Shown here in pieces: positions 8,858 through 16,951 of a stretch of DNA of 64,000 nucleotides. The position numbers were made by a program, and so were the translations under genes. Within the stretch, counting starts at the first letter, position 1, and each line of letters opens with the position of its first letter. This DNA comes from Kineococcus aurantiacus (lineage in GTDB: Bacteria; Actinomycetota; Actinomycetes; Actinomycetales; Kineococcaceae), in the NCBI RefSeq assembly GCF_013409345.1, contig NZ_JACCBB010000001.1, positions 1,674,001 to 1,738,000 of the forward strand. The letters run 5' to 3'. Under the pieces are notes generated by a model. That model saw nothing but the letters and a program-made list of their open reading frames with translations, was not told the DNA's origin and searched no databases.

Positions 8858-8915
8858 GGCGGGTGCCTCTTCCTCAGTGTCGTCGTACTGCGGGCGGTCG
8901 AGTGCGCCGCCGATC

Positions 8916-8933
8916 CGCGTACCAGGGTACGCG
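8916..8933 (-). promoter_or_regulatory. Palindrome over the -10 box of rpmG
   Basis: Perfect inverted repeat CGCGTACC-AG-GGTACGCG. Read on the minus strand it contains TACCCT (plus positions 8924-8929), a good -10 hexamer for transcription into rpmG. A palindrome centred on a -10 box suggests a repressor site, although GC-rich DNA yields short palindromes by chance. It is not a Zur box. Confidence 0.45.
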
Positions 8934-9006
8934 ACCAGCGCGCCGCGCCCGAACGTGCGACGAGCGGCCGCCCAGGGGGCGACCGCTCGGGACGTGTCGT
9001 GCGCTG

Positions 9007-9079
9007 TAGCGAGGGCCGGACTTGAACCGGCGACACAGCGATTATGAGCCGCTTGCTCTACCAACTGAGCTACCCCGCC
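9007..9079 (-). tRNA. tRNA-Met (CAT), elongator type
   Basis: Full cloverleaf on the minus strand. The acceptor arm GGCGGGG pairs with CCTCGCT using two G-T pairs; the D arm is GCTCAGTTGGTAGAGC; the anticodon stem AGCGG/TCGCT holds loop CTCATAA with anticodon CAT (plus 9044-9046); the T arm is GCCGG-TTCAAGT-CCGGC. The discriminator is A and CCA is not encoded. The first acceptor pair is G-T rather than the unpaired C-A of initiator tRNA, so I call it the elongator. Confidence 0.95.
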
Positions 9080-9107
9080 GTGCGTCCGGCGGAGGCCGCC
9101 GGCTGCG

Positions 9108-9179
<72 letters not shown>

Positions 9180-9233
9180 ACTGCTGCTTGCTGTACTGCC
9201 GCGTGCACGGCCTGTGACGACCTTACACGCCAC

Positions 9234-9262
9234 GACCCGGTGCTCAGGACGAGCACCGGGTC
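9234..9262 (-). terminator. Strong hairpin after tRNA-Tyr
   Basis: Perfect 12-bp inverted repeat GACCCGGTGCTC/GAGCACCGGGTC with a 5-nt loop, 13 nt past the 3' end of tRNA-Tyr in its direction of transcription. There is no T-run, which is common for terminators in high-GC actinobacteria. It may instead be a processing signal in a tRNA-Tyr-Thr-Met precursor. Confidence 0.6.
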
Positions 9263-9275
9263 GCGACTCGCGACG

Positions 9276-9357
9276 TGGCGGGTGATGGATTCGAACCAAC
9301 GTAGGCTACGCCGGCGGATTTACAATCCGCTCCCTTTGGCCGCTCGGGCAACCCGCC
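9276..9357 (-). tRNA. tRNA-Tyr (GTA)
   Basis: Class II tRNA with a long variable arm, minus strand. Acceptor GGCGGGT/ACCCGCC is perfect, the anticodon stem CGGAT/ATCCG holds anticodon GTA (plus 9321-9323), and the discriminator is A. The T stem GTTGG/CCATC has a T-T mismatch at its second pair. A minus-strand TATGGT at 9388-9393 is a plausible -10 box, and a CACCAGC/GCTGGTG hairpin (9363-9378) lies in the leader. Confidence 0.93.
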
Positions 9358-9453
9358 AGTGCCACCAGCGAGCTGGTGACGGGTGAGACCATAGCAAGCC
9401 CGAGGCGCTCCTCGGAAACCGAGATCCCACGAACCGCCCCAGGAGGACCCCGC

Positions 9454-9945
9454 GTGCCCAGCGACTCGTCGTTCGACGTCGTCAGCAAGGTCGACCGCCA
9501 GGAGGTCGACAACGCCCTCAACCAGGCCGCGAAGGAGATCGCCCAGCGCTACGACTTCAAGGGCGTCGGTGCCGACGTCCGCTGGAGCGGCGAGTCGATC
9601 GTCATGGTCGCCAGCTCCGAGGACCGCGTGAACGCCGTCCTGGACGTCCTGCAGACCAAGCTGGTCAAGCGCGGGGTCTCGCTGAAGGTCCTGGACCTGT
9701 CCGAGCCCGTCCAGTCCGGCAAGGAGTACCGGATCACCGCCGGGCTCAAGGAGGGCCTGGCCCAGGACGTGGCCAAGAAGATCGGCAAGATCGTCCGGGA
9801 CCAGGGCCCCAAGGGCGTCAAGACCCAGATCACCGGCGACGAGATGCGCGTCACCTCCAAGAGCCGCGACGAGCTGCAGGAGGTCATCGCGCTGCTCAAG
9901 GGCGCCGACCTCGACGTGGCGCTGCAGTTCGTCAACTACCGGTGA
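9454..9945 (+). CDS. yajQ: YajQ-family nucleotide-binding protein
   Basis: UPF0234/YajQ protein of 163 residues, two ferredoxin-like domains. The hallmark start [20 protein letters not shown] and the second half ([28 protein letters not shown]) are typical. Family members bind nucleotides or RNA, and some bind cyclic di-GMP; which ligand applies here is not visible. GTG 9454 has a perfect AGGAGG site (9441-9446). Its stop overlaps the start of the next gene. Confidence 0.93.
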   Translation: MPSDSSFDVVSKVDRQEVDNALNQAAKEIAQRYDFKGVGADVRWSGESIVMVASSEDRVNAVLDVLQTKLVKRGVSLKVLDLSEPVQSGKEYRITAGLKEGLAQDVAKKIGKIVRDQGPKGVKTQITGDEMRVTSKSRDELQEVIALLKGADLDVALQFVNYR

Positions 9946-10880
9946 GGCGGCGCGCGCTGCTGGGCCTCGGCGTGGCCGGCGGCGTGCTGGCCGGCTGCGG
10001 CGGCGGGGACGAGGAGGCGGCGCCCACCGCGACCGCGACGGGCGGCACGAGCCCGTCCCCGTCGTCGGGGGACCCCGACCCAGCGACCGACGACACGTTC
10101 GTGCCCGACGGGCTGTCCCGGGACCAGCTGACGGCGTTCAGCTACGGCGAGCACTACCGGCAGACGTCCGACCTGTGGATGCCCGCGGGCGACCACGCGG
10201 GGTTCCTCGTCGTCGTCGTGCACGGCGGGGGCTGGGACGACACCAACGACCGCCGGGACGTGAACGGCCTGGTGAGCGACTTCGTGCGGCGGGGGTACCC
10301 CACGCTCAACGTCGACTACCGCGGCTTCGGGCAGAACGGCGGCTGGCCCGGGACGTTCACCGACACCGGCTCGGCCGTCGACCTGGCGCTGGAGGCGGCC
10401 GAGGAGTTCTCGCTGCCGACGGACCGCATCGCCTACGTCGGGCACTCCGCGGGCGGGCACCTGGCGATGTGGGCGGCCGCGCGGCACACCCTCGCCGCGG
10501 GCCAGCCCTCGGCGGACCCGCGGGTGACCCCCGCGCTGGCCGCCTCGCTGGCGGGGGTCCTGCACCCCTCGGTGGACTACGGCGAGAACGACCTCGTGGA
10601 GGCGCTGTTCGGGGGCCTGCCCGACCAGCAGCCGGACCGGTTCGCCTACGGCGACCCCTCGCTGCGCGCGCCCTACGGCATGCCGCTGTTCGCGGGGGCG
10701 GGGCTGGCCGACGAGGTCGTGCCGGTGTCCCAGACGCAGTTCTTCGCCGACGCGGTGACGCGGGCCGGGGACACCGTGGAGGTCCAGCTCGTCGAGGGCG
10801 CGGGCCACGACGACGCCAAGGACCCCGACGGGCCGGTCGTCCCGCTGTTCCGGGCCTGGCTGGAGCAGCGCTTCGCCTGA
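9942..10880 (+). CDS. Lipoprotein alpha/beta hydrolase (esterase/formamidase-like)
   Basis: Exported, lipid-anchored hydrolase of 312 residues. The N-terminus (RRRALLGLG then lipobox LAGC, Cys19) is a lipoprotein signal with a twin-Arg flavour, followed by an Ala/Thr/Ser/Pro-rich linker. The catalytic domain shows the HGGGW oxyanion motif, the nucleophile in GHSAGGHLA, and the late histidine in GAGHDDA, as in BD-FAE or kynurenine formamidase-like enzymes. GTG 9942 overlaps the yajQ stop, but a functional link to YajQ is not evident. The substrate is unknown. Confidence 0.8.
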   Translation: MRRRALLGLGVAGGVLAGCGGGDEEAAPTATATGGTSPSPSSGDPDPATDDTFVPDGLSRDQLTAFSYGEHYRQTSDLWMPAGDHAGFLVVVVHGGGWDDTNDRRDVNGLVSDFVRRGYPTLNVDYRGFGQNGGWPGTFTDTGSAVDLALEAAEEFSLPTDRIAYVGHSAGGHLAMWAAARHTLAAGQPSADPRVTPALAASLAGVLHPSVDYGENDLVEALFGGLPDQQPDRFAYGDPSLRAPYGMPLFAGAGLADEVVPVSQTQFFADAVTRAGDTVEVQLVEGAGHDDAKDPDGPVVPLFRAWLEQRFA

Positions 10881-10893
10881 GCCCGGCGGGCCC

Positions 10894-11772
10894 TCAGCGC
10901 CGGTAGCCGGCCAGGGCCTCCAGGCGCGCGATGCGCTCGGCCATGGGCGGGTGGGTGGAGAACAGCTTCGCCACCCCCTGCCCGCGGAACGGGTTCGCGA
11001 TCATCATGTGGCTGGAGTTGACCAGTTCGCGCTCCGGCGGCAGGGGCAGCTGGCGGGTCCCCAGCTCCAGCTTGCGCAGCGCCGAGGCCAGCGCCAGCGG
11101 GTCGCCCGTCAGGCGCGCGCCGTCCTCGTCGGCGTCGTACTCGCGGGTGCGGGAGATCGCCAGCTGGATGACGGTCGCGGCCAGCGGCGCCACGAGCGAG
11201 AGCAGCAGCGCGGCCAGCGGGTTGGGGCGGTCCTCGTCGCGGCCGCCGAGCATCGAGCCGAAGAGCACCCCGAACTGGGCCAGGGACGTGATGACGCCCG
11301 CCAGGGCCCCCGCGACCGAGCTGGTGAGGATGTCGCGGTTGTAGACGTGCATCAGCTCGTGGCCCAGGACGCCGCGCAGCTCGCGCTCGTCGAGCAGCTG
11401 CAGGATGCCCTCGGTGCAGCAGACGGCGGCGTTCTCGGGGTTGCGGCCCGTGGCGAAGGCGTTGGGGGCCATGGTGGGCGAGACGTACAGCTGCGGCATC
11501 GGCTGGCGGGCGGCCGTGGACAGCTCGCGGACGATGCGGTGCATGCCGGGCTGCTCGGCCTCGGAGACCGGCCGGGCCCGCATGGCGCGCAGGGCCAGCG
11601 ACGCCGAGTTCCAGTACCCGTAGACCGAGGTGCCGACCCCGAGCAGGACGAACACGAGCAGGATCACCGGCGCCCGGAAGGAGGACGCCAGGAGCCCGCC
11701 GATGAGGAGCAGCACGGCCCAGATGGCGCCGAACAGGACGGCGGTCTTCAGGCCGTTGTGGTGCCGGTGCAT
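10894..11772 (-). CDS. htpX: Membrane zinc metalloprotease HtpX
   Basis: M48 family protease in the cytoplasmic membrane that degrades misfolded membrane proteins. Two N-terminal membrane segments are followed by the zinc motif GHELMHVYNRD, a second hydrophobic pair, and the third zinc ligand in SRTREYDADEDGA. The C-terminal FSTHPPMAERI is typical. Length (292) is normal. It converges with the lipoprotein hydrolase gene with 13 nt between stops. In M. tuberculosis htpX also lies close to yajQ and to grcC1. Confidence 0.93.
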   Translation of the reverse strand: MHRHHNGLKTAVLFGAIWAVLLLIGGLLASSFRAPVILLVFVLLGVGTSVYGYWNSASLALRAMRARPVSEAEQPGMHRIVRELSTAARQPMPQLYVSPTMAPNAFATGRNPENAAVCCTEGILQLLDERELRGVLGHELMHVYNRDILTSSVAGALAGVITSLAQFGVLFGSMLGGRDEDRPNPLAALLLSLVAPLAATVIQLAISRTREYDADEDGARLTGDPLALASALRKLELGTRQLPLPPERELVNSSHMMIANPFRGQGVAKLFSTHPPMAERIARLEALAGYRR

Positions 11773-11907
11773 CCAGTCCCTTCCCCCCGCGCGCGGTGCT
11801 TGCTCCGGCTGAACGCGCCAGGTGCCCGCGACGTTCCGGTCCCGGTCCCCGCTCCCCCACCCGTCGTGACCGACGGCCTGCGGACAGTTGCGTCACGGAT
11901 ACCGACT

Positions 11908-13209
11908 GTGAGTGACTTCGCCGGAGGGCGGGACGAGTCACCGGGAACGGGGTGGTGCGGGGTGGGGACGGGCGCCACCGACCGCCGGACCGGCACCCTG
12001 CTCGCGCTGGCCACCGCCCTCGCCGGGACCGACAGCGTGGAGGACGTGGCCCTCGCCGTGCGCGACGTCCTGCGCAAGGACCTGGAGGCGGCCTACACCG
12101 CGGTGTCGGTGATCGAGGGCCCGTGGCTGACGACACCGGCGCTGGCGCAGCTCGACGACGACACCGAGCAGCGCCTGCTGCGGCTGCCGCTGGACCTCGA
12201 CACCCCCGCGCACCGGGTGGCCCGCACCGGCCGGCCGCTCCTCGTGGAGGACCTGCAGGCCCTCGTCACCGCCTTCCCCCACCTCGCCGACCGGCTGCGC
12301 CGCAACGGCCTGCGCAGCGGCGTCGTGCTCCCCCTGCTCATCTCCGGCGGGTTCCGCACCGGGGCCCTGACCATCGCCTGGGACGTCGACCGGACCGTGG
12401 GCGACGACGAGGCCGTCCTGCTGACCGCCGTCGCCGACGCCACCGCGCAGGCCGCCCGGCGCGCGCAGCTGTACCGCGAGCGCCGGGACGTCGCGCACAC
12501 GCTGCAGGCCGCGATGCTGCCCGAGCTGCCCGTCGTGCCCGGTCTGGAGCTGGCCAGCCGCTACCTGCCGTGGTCGACGACGGACGAGCAGGTCGGCGGC
12601 GACTGGTACGACGTCATCCCGCTGCCCGACGACGGCGTCCTCCTGCTCATCGGGGACGTCGCCGGGCACGACACCGAGGCCGCGGCCCGGATGGGCCGGG
12701 TCCGCTCGATGTTCCGGGCGCTGGCCGTGGACCACCCCGAGGAGCCGCCGGCGGCGCTGGTCAGCCGGCTCGACCACGTCCTGGACGTCCTGGGCGACCA
12801 GACGCTGGCGACGATGGCCGTCGCGCGGCTGGAGCCGCCGGGGGCGCCGCGCGCCCTGCGCTGGACGACGGCGGGGCACCCGCCGCCGCTGCTCGTCGAC
12901 GCCCGGGGCCGCAGCAGCGCGCTGCCCCACGAGCCGGACCTGCCGCTGGGCGTGGCCCCCGGCCGGCCGCGGCACGACCAGGAGGTCCCCTGGCCGGCCG
13001 GGGGCACGCTCGTGCTCTACACCGACGGCCTGGTCGAGCGGCGGGGCCGGGACGTGGGCGAGGGCATCCGGGTCCTGCGGGCCGGGCTGGAGCGCACGCA
13101 CACCGAACCGCTGGAGACGCTGCTCGGGGAGCTGGTGACCGAGCACGTGGCCAACAGCGAGGACGACTGCGCCGTCCTCGCGGTCCGCGACGTCACCGGC
13201 CCGGCCTGA
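11908..13209 (+). CDS. GAF domain protein phosphatase, PP2C/SpoIIE type
   Basis: Serine phosphatase of the RsbU/SpoIIE type with an N-terminal GAF sensor (about residues 25-190) and a C-terminal PP2C domain. Metal-binding aspartates appear in GGDWYDVIPLPDDG and GDVAGHD, then TTAGHPPPLLV and LYTDGLVERR. Such proteins dephosphorylate anti-sigma antagonists in partner-switching stress systems, but no anti-sigma factor gene is adjacent. GTG 11908 is chosen because the frame upstream is non-conserved and basic. No ribosome binding site is clear, so the start is tentative. Confidence 0.85.
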   Translation: MSDFAGGRDESPGTGWCGVGTGATDRRTGTLLALATALAGTDSVEDVALAVRDVLRKDLEAAYTAVSVIEGPWLTTPALAQLDDDTEQRLLRLPLDLDTPAHRVARTGRPLLVEDLQALVTAFPHLADRLRRNGLRSGVVLPLLISGGFRTGALTIAWDVDRTVGDDEAVLLTAVADATAQAARRAQLYRERRDVAHTLQAAMLPELPVVPGLELASRYLPWSTTDEQVGGDWYDVIPLPDDGVLLLIGDVAGHDTEAAARMGRVRSMFRALAVDHPEEPPAALVSRLDHVLDVLGDQTLATMAVARLEPPGAPRALRWTTAGHPPPLLVDARGRSSALPHEPDLPLGVAPGRPRHDQEVPWPAGGTLVLYTDGLVERRGRDVGEGIRVLRAGLERTHTEPLETLLGELVTEHVANSEDDCAVLAVRDVTGPA

Positions 13210-13246
13210 GGTCGGCCCGGCCCGGGGGCACCGGCCCGGCGGGGGC

Positions 13247-14617
13247 CTACCGGCGGTGGGTGGCGCCCACGTGGTCGGCGGGCAGCCGGGGACCGGCCCC
13301 CCGCTCCCGCCCCAGCCGCTCGCGCAGCGTGGTGCCCGGCGCGACCGGCGGCGCCGTCCGCCCCCGGCGCTCCAGCTCGGGCACGAGGTGGTCGACGACG
13401 TCGGCGAACGTGCCCGGCAGCGTCGCGTACATGAGGTTGAACCCGTCGACGTCGGCCTGCTCGGCGAACTCCTCCAGCTCGTCGGCCACCGTCTGCGGGG
13501 ACCCCGCCAGGACCGGGCCGCGGCCGCCGACGGCGACGAACCGGGCCAGGTCCTCCACCGTCCACTCCCGGTCGGGGTCGTCGGTGAAGCTGCGCAGCGC
13601 CGAGCGGTTCGCGTCCGTCGTGACGTGCTGCAGGGTGTCGGTGGGCGCGGCGCCGGCGAGGTCGACGCCGGTCCAGCCGCCGAACAGCGCCAGCGCCCCC
13701 TCCCGGCTGGCGTGCTCGCGGTAGTCGGCCAGCAGCGCCCGCGCCTCGGCGTCCGAGCTGCGCACCACGGCCGTCAGGCCCGCGTACACCGCGACCGAGC
13801 GCGGGTCCCGGCCCGCCTCGGCCACCGCGCGCCGCAACGAGTCGACGGACCGGCGGGCGATCGCGGCGGTGGGCGCGATGACGAACACGCACTCGGCGTG
13901 CCGCGCCGCGAACTCCTGCCCGCGCGGGGAGGACCCCGCCTGGAAGATGACGGGGGTGCGCTGCGGGGACGGCTCGCACAGGAACGCCCCGGGCACGTCG
14001 AAGTACCGGCCGTGGTGGGCGATGTCGTGGACCTTCGCCGGGTCGGCGTAGACCCCGGCCGCGGCGTCGCGGACGACGGCGTCGTCCTCCCAGGACCCCT
14101 CCCAGAGCTTGTAGCAGACCTCCAGGTACTCCTCGGCGACGTCGTACCGCTCGTCGTGCGCGACCTGCGCGGAGAAACCCAGGTTCCGCGCCGCGGAGTC
14201 GAGGTAGCCGGTGACGACGTTCCACGCGACGCGGCCCTCGGTGAGGTGGTCCAGCGTCGTGAGCCGGCGGGCCAGGGAGTAGGGCTGCTCGTACGTCGTG
14301 GTGACGGTCAGGCCGAAACCCAGGGTCGACGTGACGGCCGCCATGGCCGACACCGCGGCCAGCGGGTCGTTGACGGGCACCTGCAGCGCGCCGCGGACCG
14401 CCGCGTCGCGCGAGCCGCCGTACACGTCGTAGGTGCCGAGCACGTCGGCCAGGAAGAGGGCGTCGAAACCGCCGCGCTCGAGCAGCTGCGCCAGGTCGGT
14501 CCAGTGCCGCAGCGTCCGGTAGTCGGCGCTGCGGTCCTCCGGCCGCGTCCACAGCCCGGCGGCCTGGTGCCCGACGCAGGCCATCGCGAAGGCGTTGAGC
14601 CGCAGGGGACCGCTCAC
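13247..14617 (-). CDS. LLM flavin-dependent monooxygenase (NtaA/SnaA/DszA type)
   Basis: Bacterial luciferase-like monooxygenase of 456 residues using reduced FMN from a separate reductase. The start RLNAFAMACVGHQ, the WTDLAQLLERGGFDALFLAD segment, GRVAWNVVTGYLDSAARN and FQAGSSPRGQEFAARHA are marks of the nitrilotriacetate/pristinamycin/DszA group. It is coupled by a GTGA overlap to the transporter upstream, which is preceded by a SAM riboswitch. That makes use of an organosulfur compound (sulfonate, thioether or dibenzothiophene-like) a reasonable inference. Confidence 0.85.
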   Translation of the reverse strand: MSGPLRLNAFAMACVGHQAAGLWTRPEDRSADYRTLRHWTDLAQLLERGGFDALFLADVLGTYDVYGGSRDAAVRGALQVPVNDPLAAVSAMAAVTSTLGFGLTVTTTYEQPYSLARRLTTLDHLTEGRVAWNVVTGYLDSAARNLGFSAQVAHDERYDVAEEYLEVCYKLWEGSWEDDAVVRDAAAGVYADPAKVHDIAHHGRYFDVPGAFLCEPSPQRTPVIFQAGSSPRGQEFAARHAECVFVIAPTAAIARRSVDSLRRAVAEAGRDPRSVAVYAGLTAVVRSSDAEARALLADYREHASREGALALFGGWTGVDLAGAAPTDTLQHVTTDANRSALRSFTDDPDREWTVEDLARFVAVGGRGPVLAGSPQTVADELEEFAEQADVDGFNLMYATLPGTFADVVDHLVPELERRGRTAPPVAPGTTLRERLGRERGAGPRLPADHVGATHRR

Positions 14618-15945
14618 GCCGCGTACCCGTCGAGGGGTTCGTGCGCGGTCTCGCGCGCGCAGGCCGCCGAGATCGTCGTCAGGACCGCCAGGAACGACAG
14701 GTACCCCGCGACCAGCCAGGGCGAGCCGCCGCCGGCCGCCAGCAGCGAGGCCGCGATGAGCGGGGTCAGCCCCCCGCCGAGGACCGCGCCGATCGAGTAC
14801 CCCAGCGACGCCCCGCTGTAGCGGGTGCGGTTGTCGAACTGCTCGGCGAAGAAGGCGCCCTGCGCGCCGTACTGGCTGTCGTGGCCGAGGTTGATCGCGA
14901 TGACGACCGCACCGACGATGAGCACGGTCGAGCCGGTGTCCAGCAGCAGGAACGCGGGGACGGTGAACACCGCGGTGAGGATCGCGCCGAACAGGTAGAC
15001 GGGCCGGCGGCCGACCCGGTCGGACAGCAGCCCCCACAGCGGGGTGGCCGCCAGGCTCAGCACCGAGGCCACGAGGACGGCGAGCAACCCGACGTCGGCG
15101 CCGTCGGAGCGGACGTGGTTCGTCAGGTAGCTGAGGGCGAAGACGGTGTAGAGGACGTACGCGCCGTTCTGCCCCAGCCGCATGCCGGTCGTCAGGAGCA
15201 CCCCGCGCCGGTTGCGCCGCAGCACCTCCGCGACGGGCCGGTGGGCCGTGGCGTCGGCCTCGCGCAGCGCCGTGAACGCCGGGGAGTCGGTGACCTTCAG
15301 GCGGATGAGCAGCCCGACGACGACGAGGACGGCGCTGGCCAGGAACGGCACGCGCCAGCCCCAGGCCAGGAAGGCCTCGTCGCTGGTCAGCGTCCGGGTC
15401 AGCCAGAAACCCCCCGAGGCCAGGACCATGCCGGCCGCCGAGCCCATCTGCGGGATCGCCCCGAACAGGCCGCGGCGGCCCGTGGGGGCGTGCTCGACCG
15501 ACAGCAGGACCGCCCCGCCCCACTCCCCGCCGGCGGAGAAGCCCTGCAGCAGCCGGCACAGCACGAGCAGCACGGGCGCCCACACGCCGATGGCGTCGTG
15601 GGTGGGCAGGAGGCCGATCGCGGCCGTGGAGACCCCCATGGTCAGCAGCGAGGCGACCAGCACGACCTTGCGGCCCACCCGGTCCCCGAGGTGACCGGCC
15701 ACGGCCCCGCCGACGGGACGGGCGACGAACCCGACGGCGTAGGTGGCGAAGGCGGCGACGACCCCGACGGCACCGCCGACGTCGGGGAAGAACAGCGGAC
15801 CCAGGACGAGGGCGGCCGCGGTGCCGTAGAGGTAGTAGTCGTACCACTCGATCGTGGTGCCGACGAAGCTGCCGAGGGCGGCCCGGCGGCGGGCCAGGCG
15901 GCTGCCGGGGCGCGCGAGGACGTCGGTGGACTGCGTGCTGCTCAC
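14614..15945 (-). CDS. MHS-family MFS transporter
   Basis: Metabolite:proton symporter of the MFS (ShiA/ProP-like), about twelve membrane segments, 443 residues. Family marks are GTTIEWYDYYLYG at helix 1, ARPVGGAVAGHLGDRVGRK, and GFSAGGEWGGA. GTG 15945 is preferred over ATG 15957: GGGAG (15951-15955) is a well-placed ribosome binding site for the GTG, and the ATG lies within the last paired strand of the riboswitch. With the coupled LLM monooxygenase it probably imports the oxidised substrate. Expression should fall when S-adenosylmethionine is high. Confidence 0.85.
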   Translation of the reverse strand: MSSTQSTDVLARPGSRLARRRAALGSFVGTTIEWYDYYLYGTAAALVLGPLFFPDVGGAVGVVAAFATYAVGFVARPVGGAVAGHLGDRVGRKVVLVASLLTMGVSTAAIGLLPTHDAIGVWAPVLLVLCRLLQGFSAGGEWGGAVLLSVEHAPTGRRGLFGAIPQMGSAAGMVLASGGFWLTRTLTSDEAFLAWGWRVPFLASAVLVVVGLLIRLKVTDSPAFTALREADATAHRPVAEVLRRNRRGVLLTTGMRLGQNGAYVLYTVFALSYLTNHVRSDGADVGLLAVLVASVLSLAATPLWGLLSDRVGRRPVYLFGAILTAVFTVPAFLLLDTGSTVLIVGAVVIAINLGHDSQYGAQGAFFAEQFDNRTRYSGASLGYSIGAVLGGGLTPLIAASLLAAGGGSPWLVAGYLSFLAVLTTISAACARETAHEPLDGYAA

Positions 15946-15953
15946 GAGGACTC

Positions 15954-16036
15954 CCATCGGTCCCGGCGGTAGCACCTGCCCTGACGGGTGGCTGCTGCGA
16001 CGTCGGTGAGCCGGGTCTCTCGGTCGCTCTGGATGG
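15954..16036 (-). promoter_or_regulatory. SAM-I/SAM-IV clan riboswitch
   Basis: Minus-strand leader with the S-box architecture. P1 is CCATC (16032-16036) with GATGG (15954-15958). P2 is GCGAC/GTCGC around a GAG/CTC inner stem with a GA kink-turn. The conserved core elements AGCAGCC (for GCAACC) and GGTGCTACC (for GGTGCCAA) follow, then a very short P4. The last P1 bases overlap the GGGAG ribosome binding site of the transporter gene, so ligand binding should block translation. Found by eye; not tested with a covariance model. Confidence 0.75.
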
Positions 16037-16057
16037 CTCCGGCGAACCTACGACGAG

Positions 16058-16876
16058 GTGAGCGGGGTCGGCAAACCGGGTGCCGGAACGGGCCGGCGGC
16101 CCAGCCGGGGCACAGGCTGCGGTGCGACGGTGCCGCGCGTGGGGTCCAGGGCGCGCTTGGGCGCGGTGGTCGTGCTGCTGCTGGGCGGCCTCGGCGGGCC
16201 GGTGACCCCGGTGGCCCCCGTGGCCCGGGTGACCCGGGTGGTCGCCTTCGGCGACTCGGTCCCCGACGGCGCGCGCTGCGCGTGCACGCCCTTCCCCGCC
16301 CTCGTCGCGGCCCGCCTCGGCGTCGGCGTCGAGCAGCTCGCCGAGGACGGTGCCACGTCCGCGGACACGGCCCGGACCGTCGGGGCGCACCTGCCCGCGC
16401 TCACCCGCGGTGACGTGGTGCTGCTGGAGACGGGGGCCAACGACCTCGCCCCCCTCGTGGACGGCGCGGGGGACGACGCGGGGGACGACGCGGGGGTGCG
16501 GGCCGCGGCCGGGGCCGCCGTCGCGCGGGTGGCGGCGACCGTCGAGGCCCTGCGCGCGACCGGCGCCCGGGTCGTCGTCCTGGACTACTGGGCCGTCGGC
16601 CTCGACGGGGACGTCGCCGCCCTGCGGTACACGCCCCGGCAGCGGCGGCTCCAGGGCGAGCTGACCGACGCCTACGACGACCGGCTCGCGTGCGCCCTGG
16701 CGGGGCGGGCCGTGGTCGTGGGGCTGCGGCCCACCTTCCACGCCGGTGCCGGCGCCACCCCGCTGCTGGCCGCCGACGGCGACCACCCCGACGCCGCGGG
16801 CCACCGGGCGATCGCCGCCGCCGTCCTGACCGCCCTGGGCTGGGAGGACGCCACCGGTTCGCCGGGCATCGGCTGA
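16058..16876 (+). CDS. SGNH/GDSL hydrolase, secreted or anchored
   Basis: Esterase-like SGNH hydrolase of 272 residues. A long basic N-terminus precedes one hydrophobic segment (LGAVVVLLLGGL), which may be a signal peptide or anchor. Block I is AFGDSVPDG with the nucleophile Ser, block III is TGANDL, and the Asp/His pair is in DGDHPDAAGH. A 12-bp tandem repeat codes for GDDAGDD in a surface loop. GAACCT at 16044-16049 gives a leaderless -10 pattern 8 nt before GTG 16058; internal GTGs at 16130 and 16139 are alternatives. The substrate is unknown. Confidence 0.75.
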   Translation: MSGVGKPGAGTGRRPSRGTGCGATVPRVGSRARLGAVVVLLLGGLGGPVTPVAPVARVTRVVAFGDSVPDGARCACTPFPALVAARLGVGVEQLAEDGATSADTARTVGAHLPALTRGDVVLLETGANDLAPLVDGAGDDAGDDAGVRAAAGAAVARVAATVEALRATGARVVVLDYWAVGLDGDVAALRYTPRQRRLQGELTDAYDDRLACALAGRAVVVGLRPTFHAGAGATPLLAADGDHPDAAGHRAIAAAVLTALGWEDATGSPGIG

Positions 16877-16951
16877 GGAGGGCCGCCGGCGGCGCGGCGC
16901 GGGTCGATGCTGCCGGTGGGGCCCGGAGCGGTGCCCGGAGGAGGTTTCGCG

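Noticed and set aside
16458-16500. Minisatellite in the SGNH hydrolase
   Set aside because: Only about two and a half copies of a 12-bp unit inside a coding loop; too little to claim a variable repeat.
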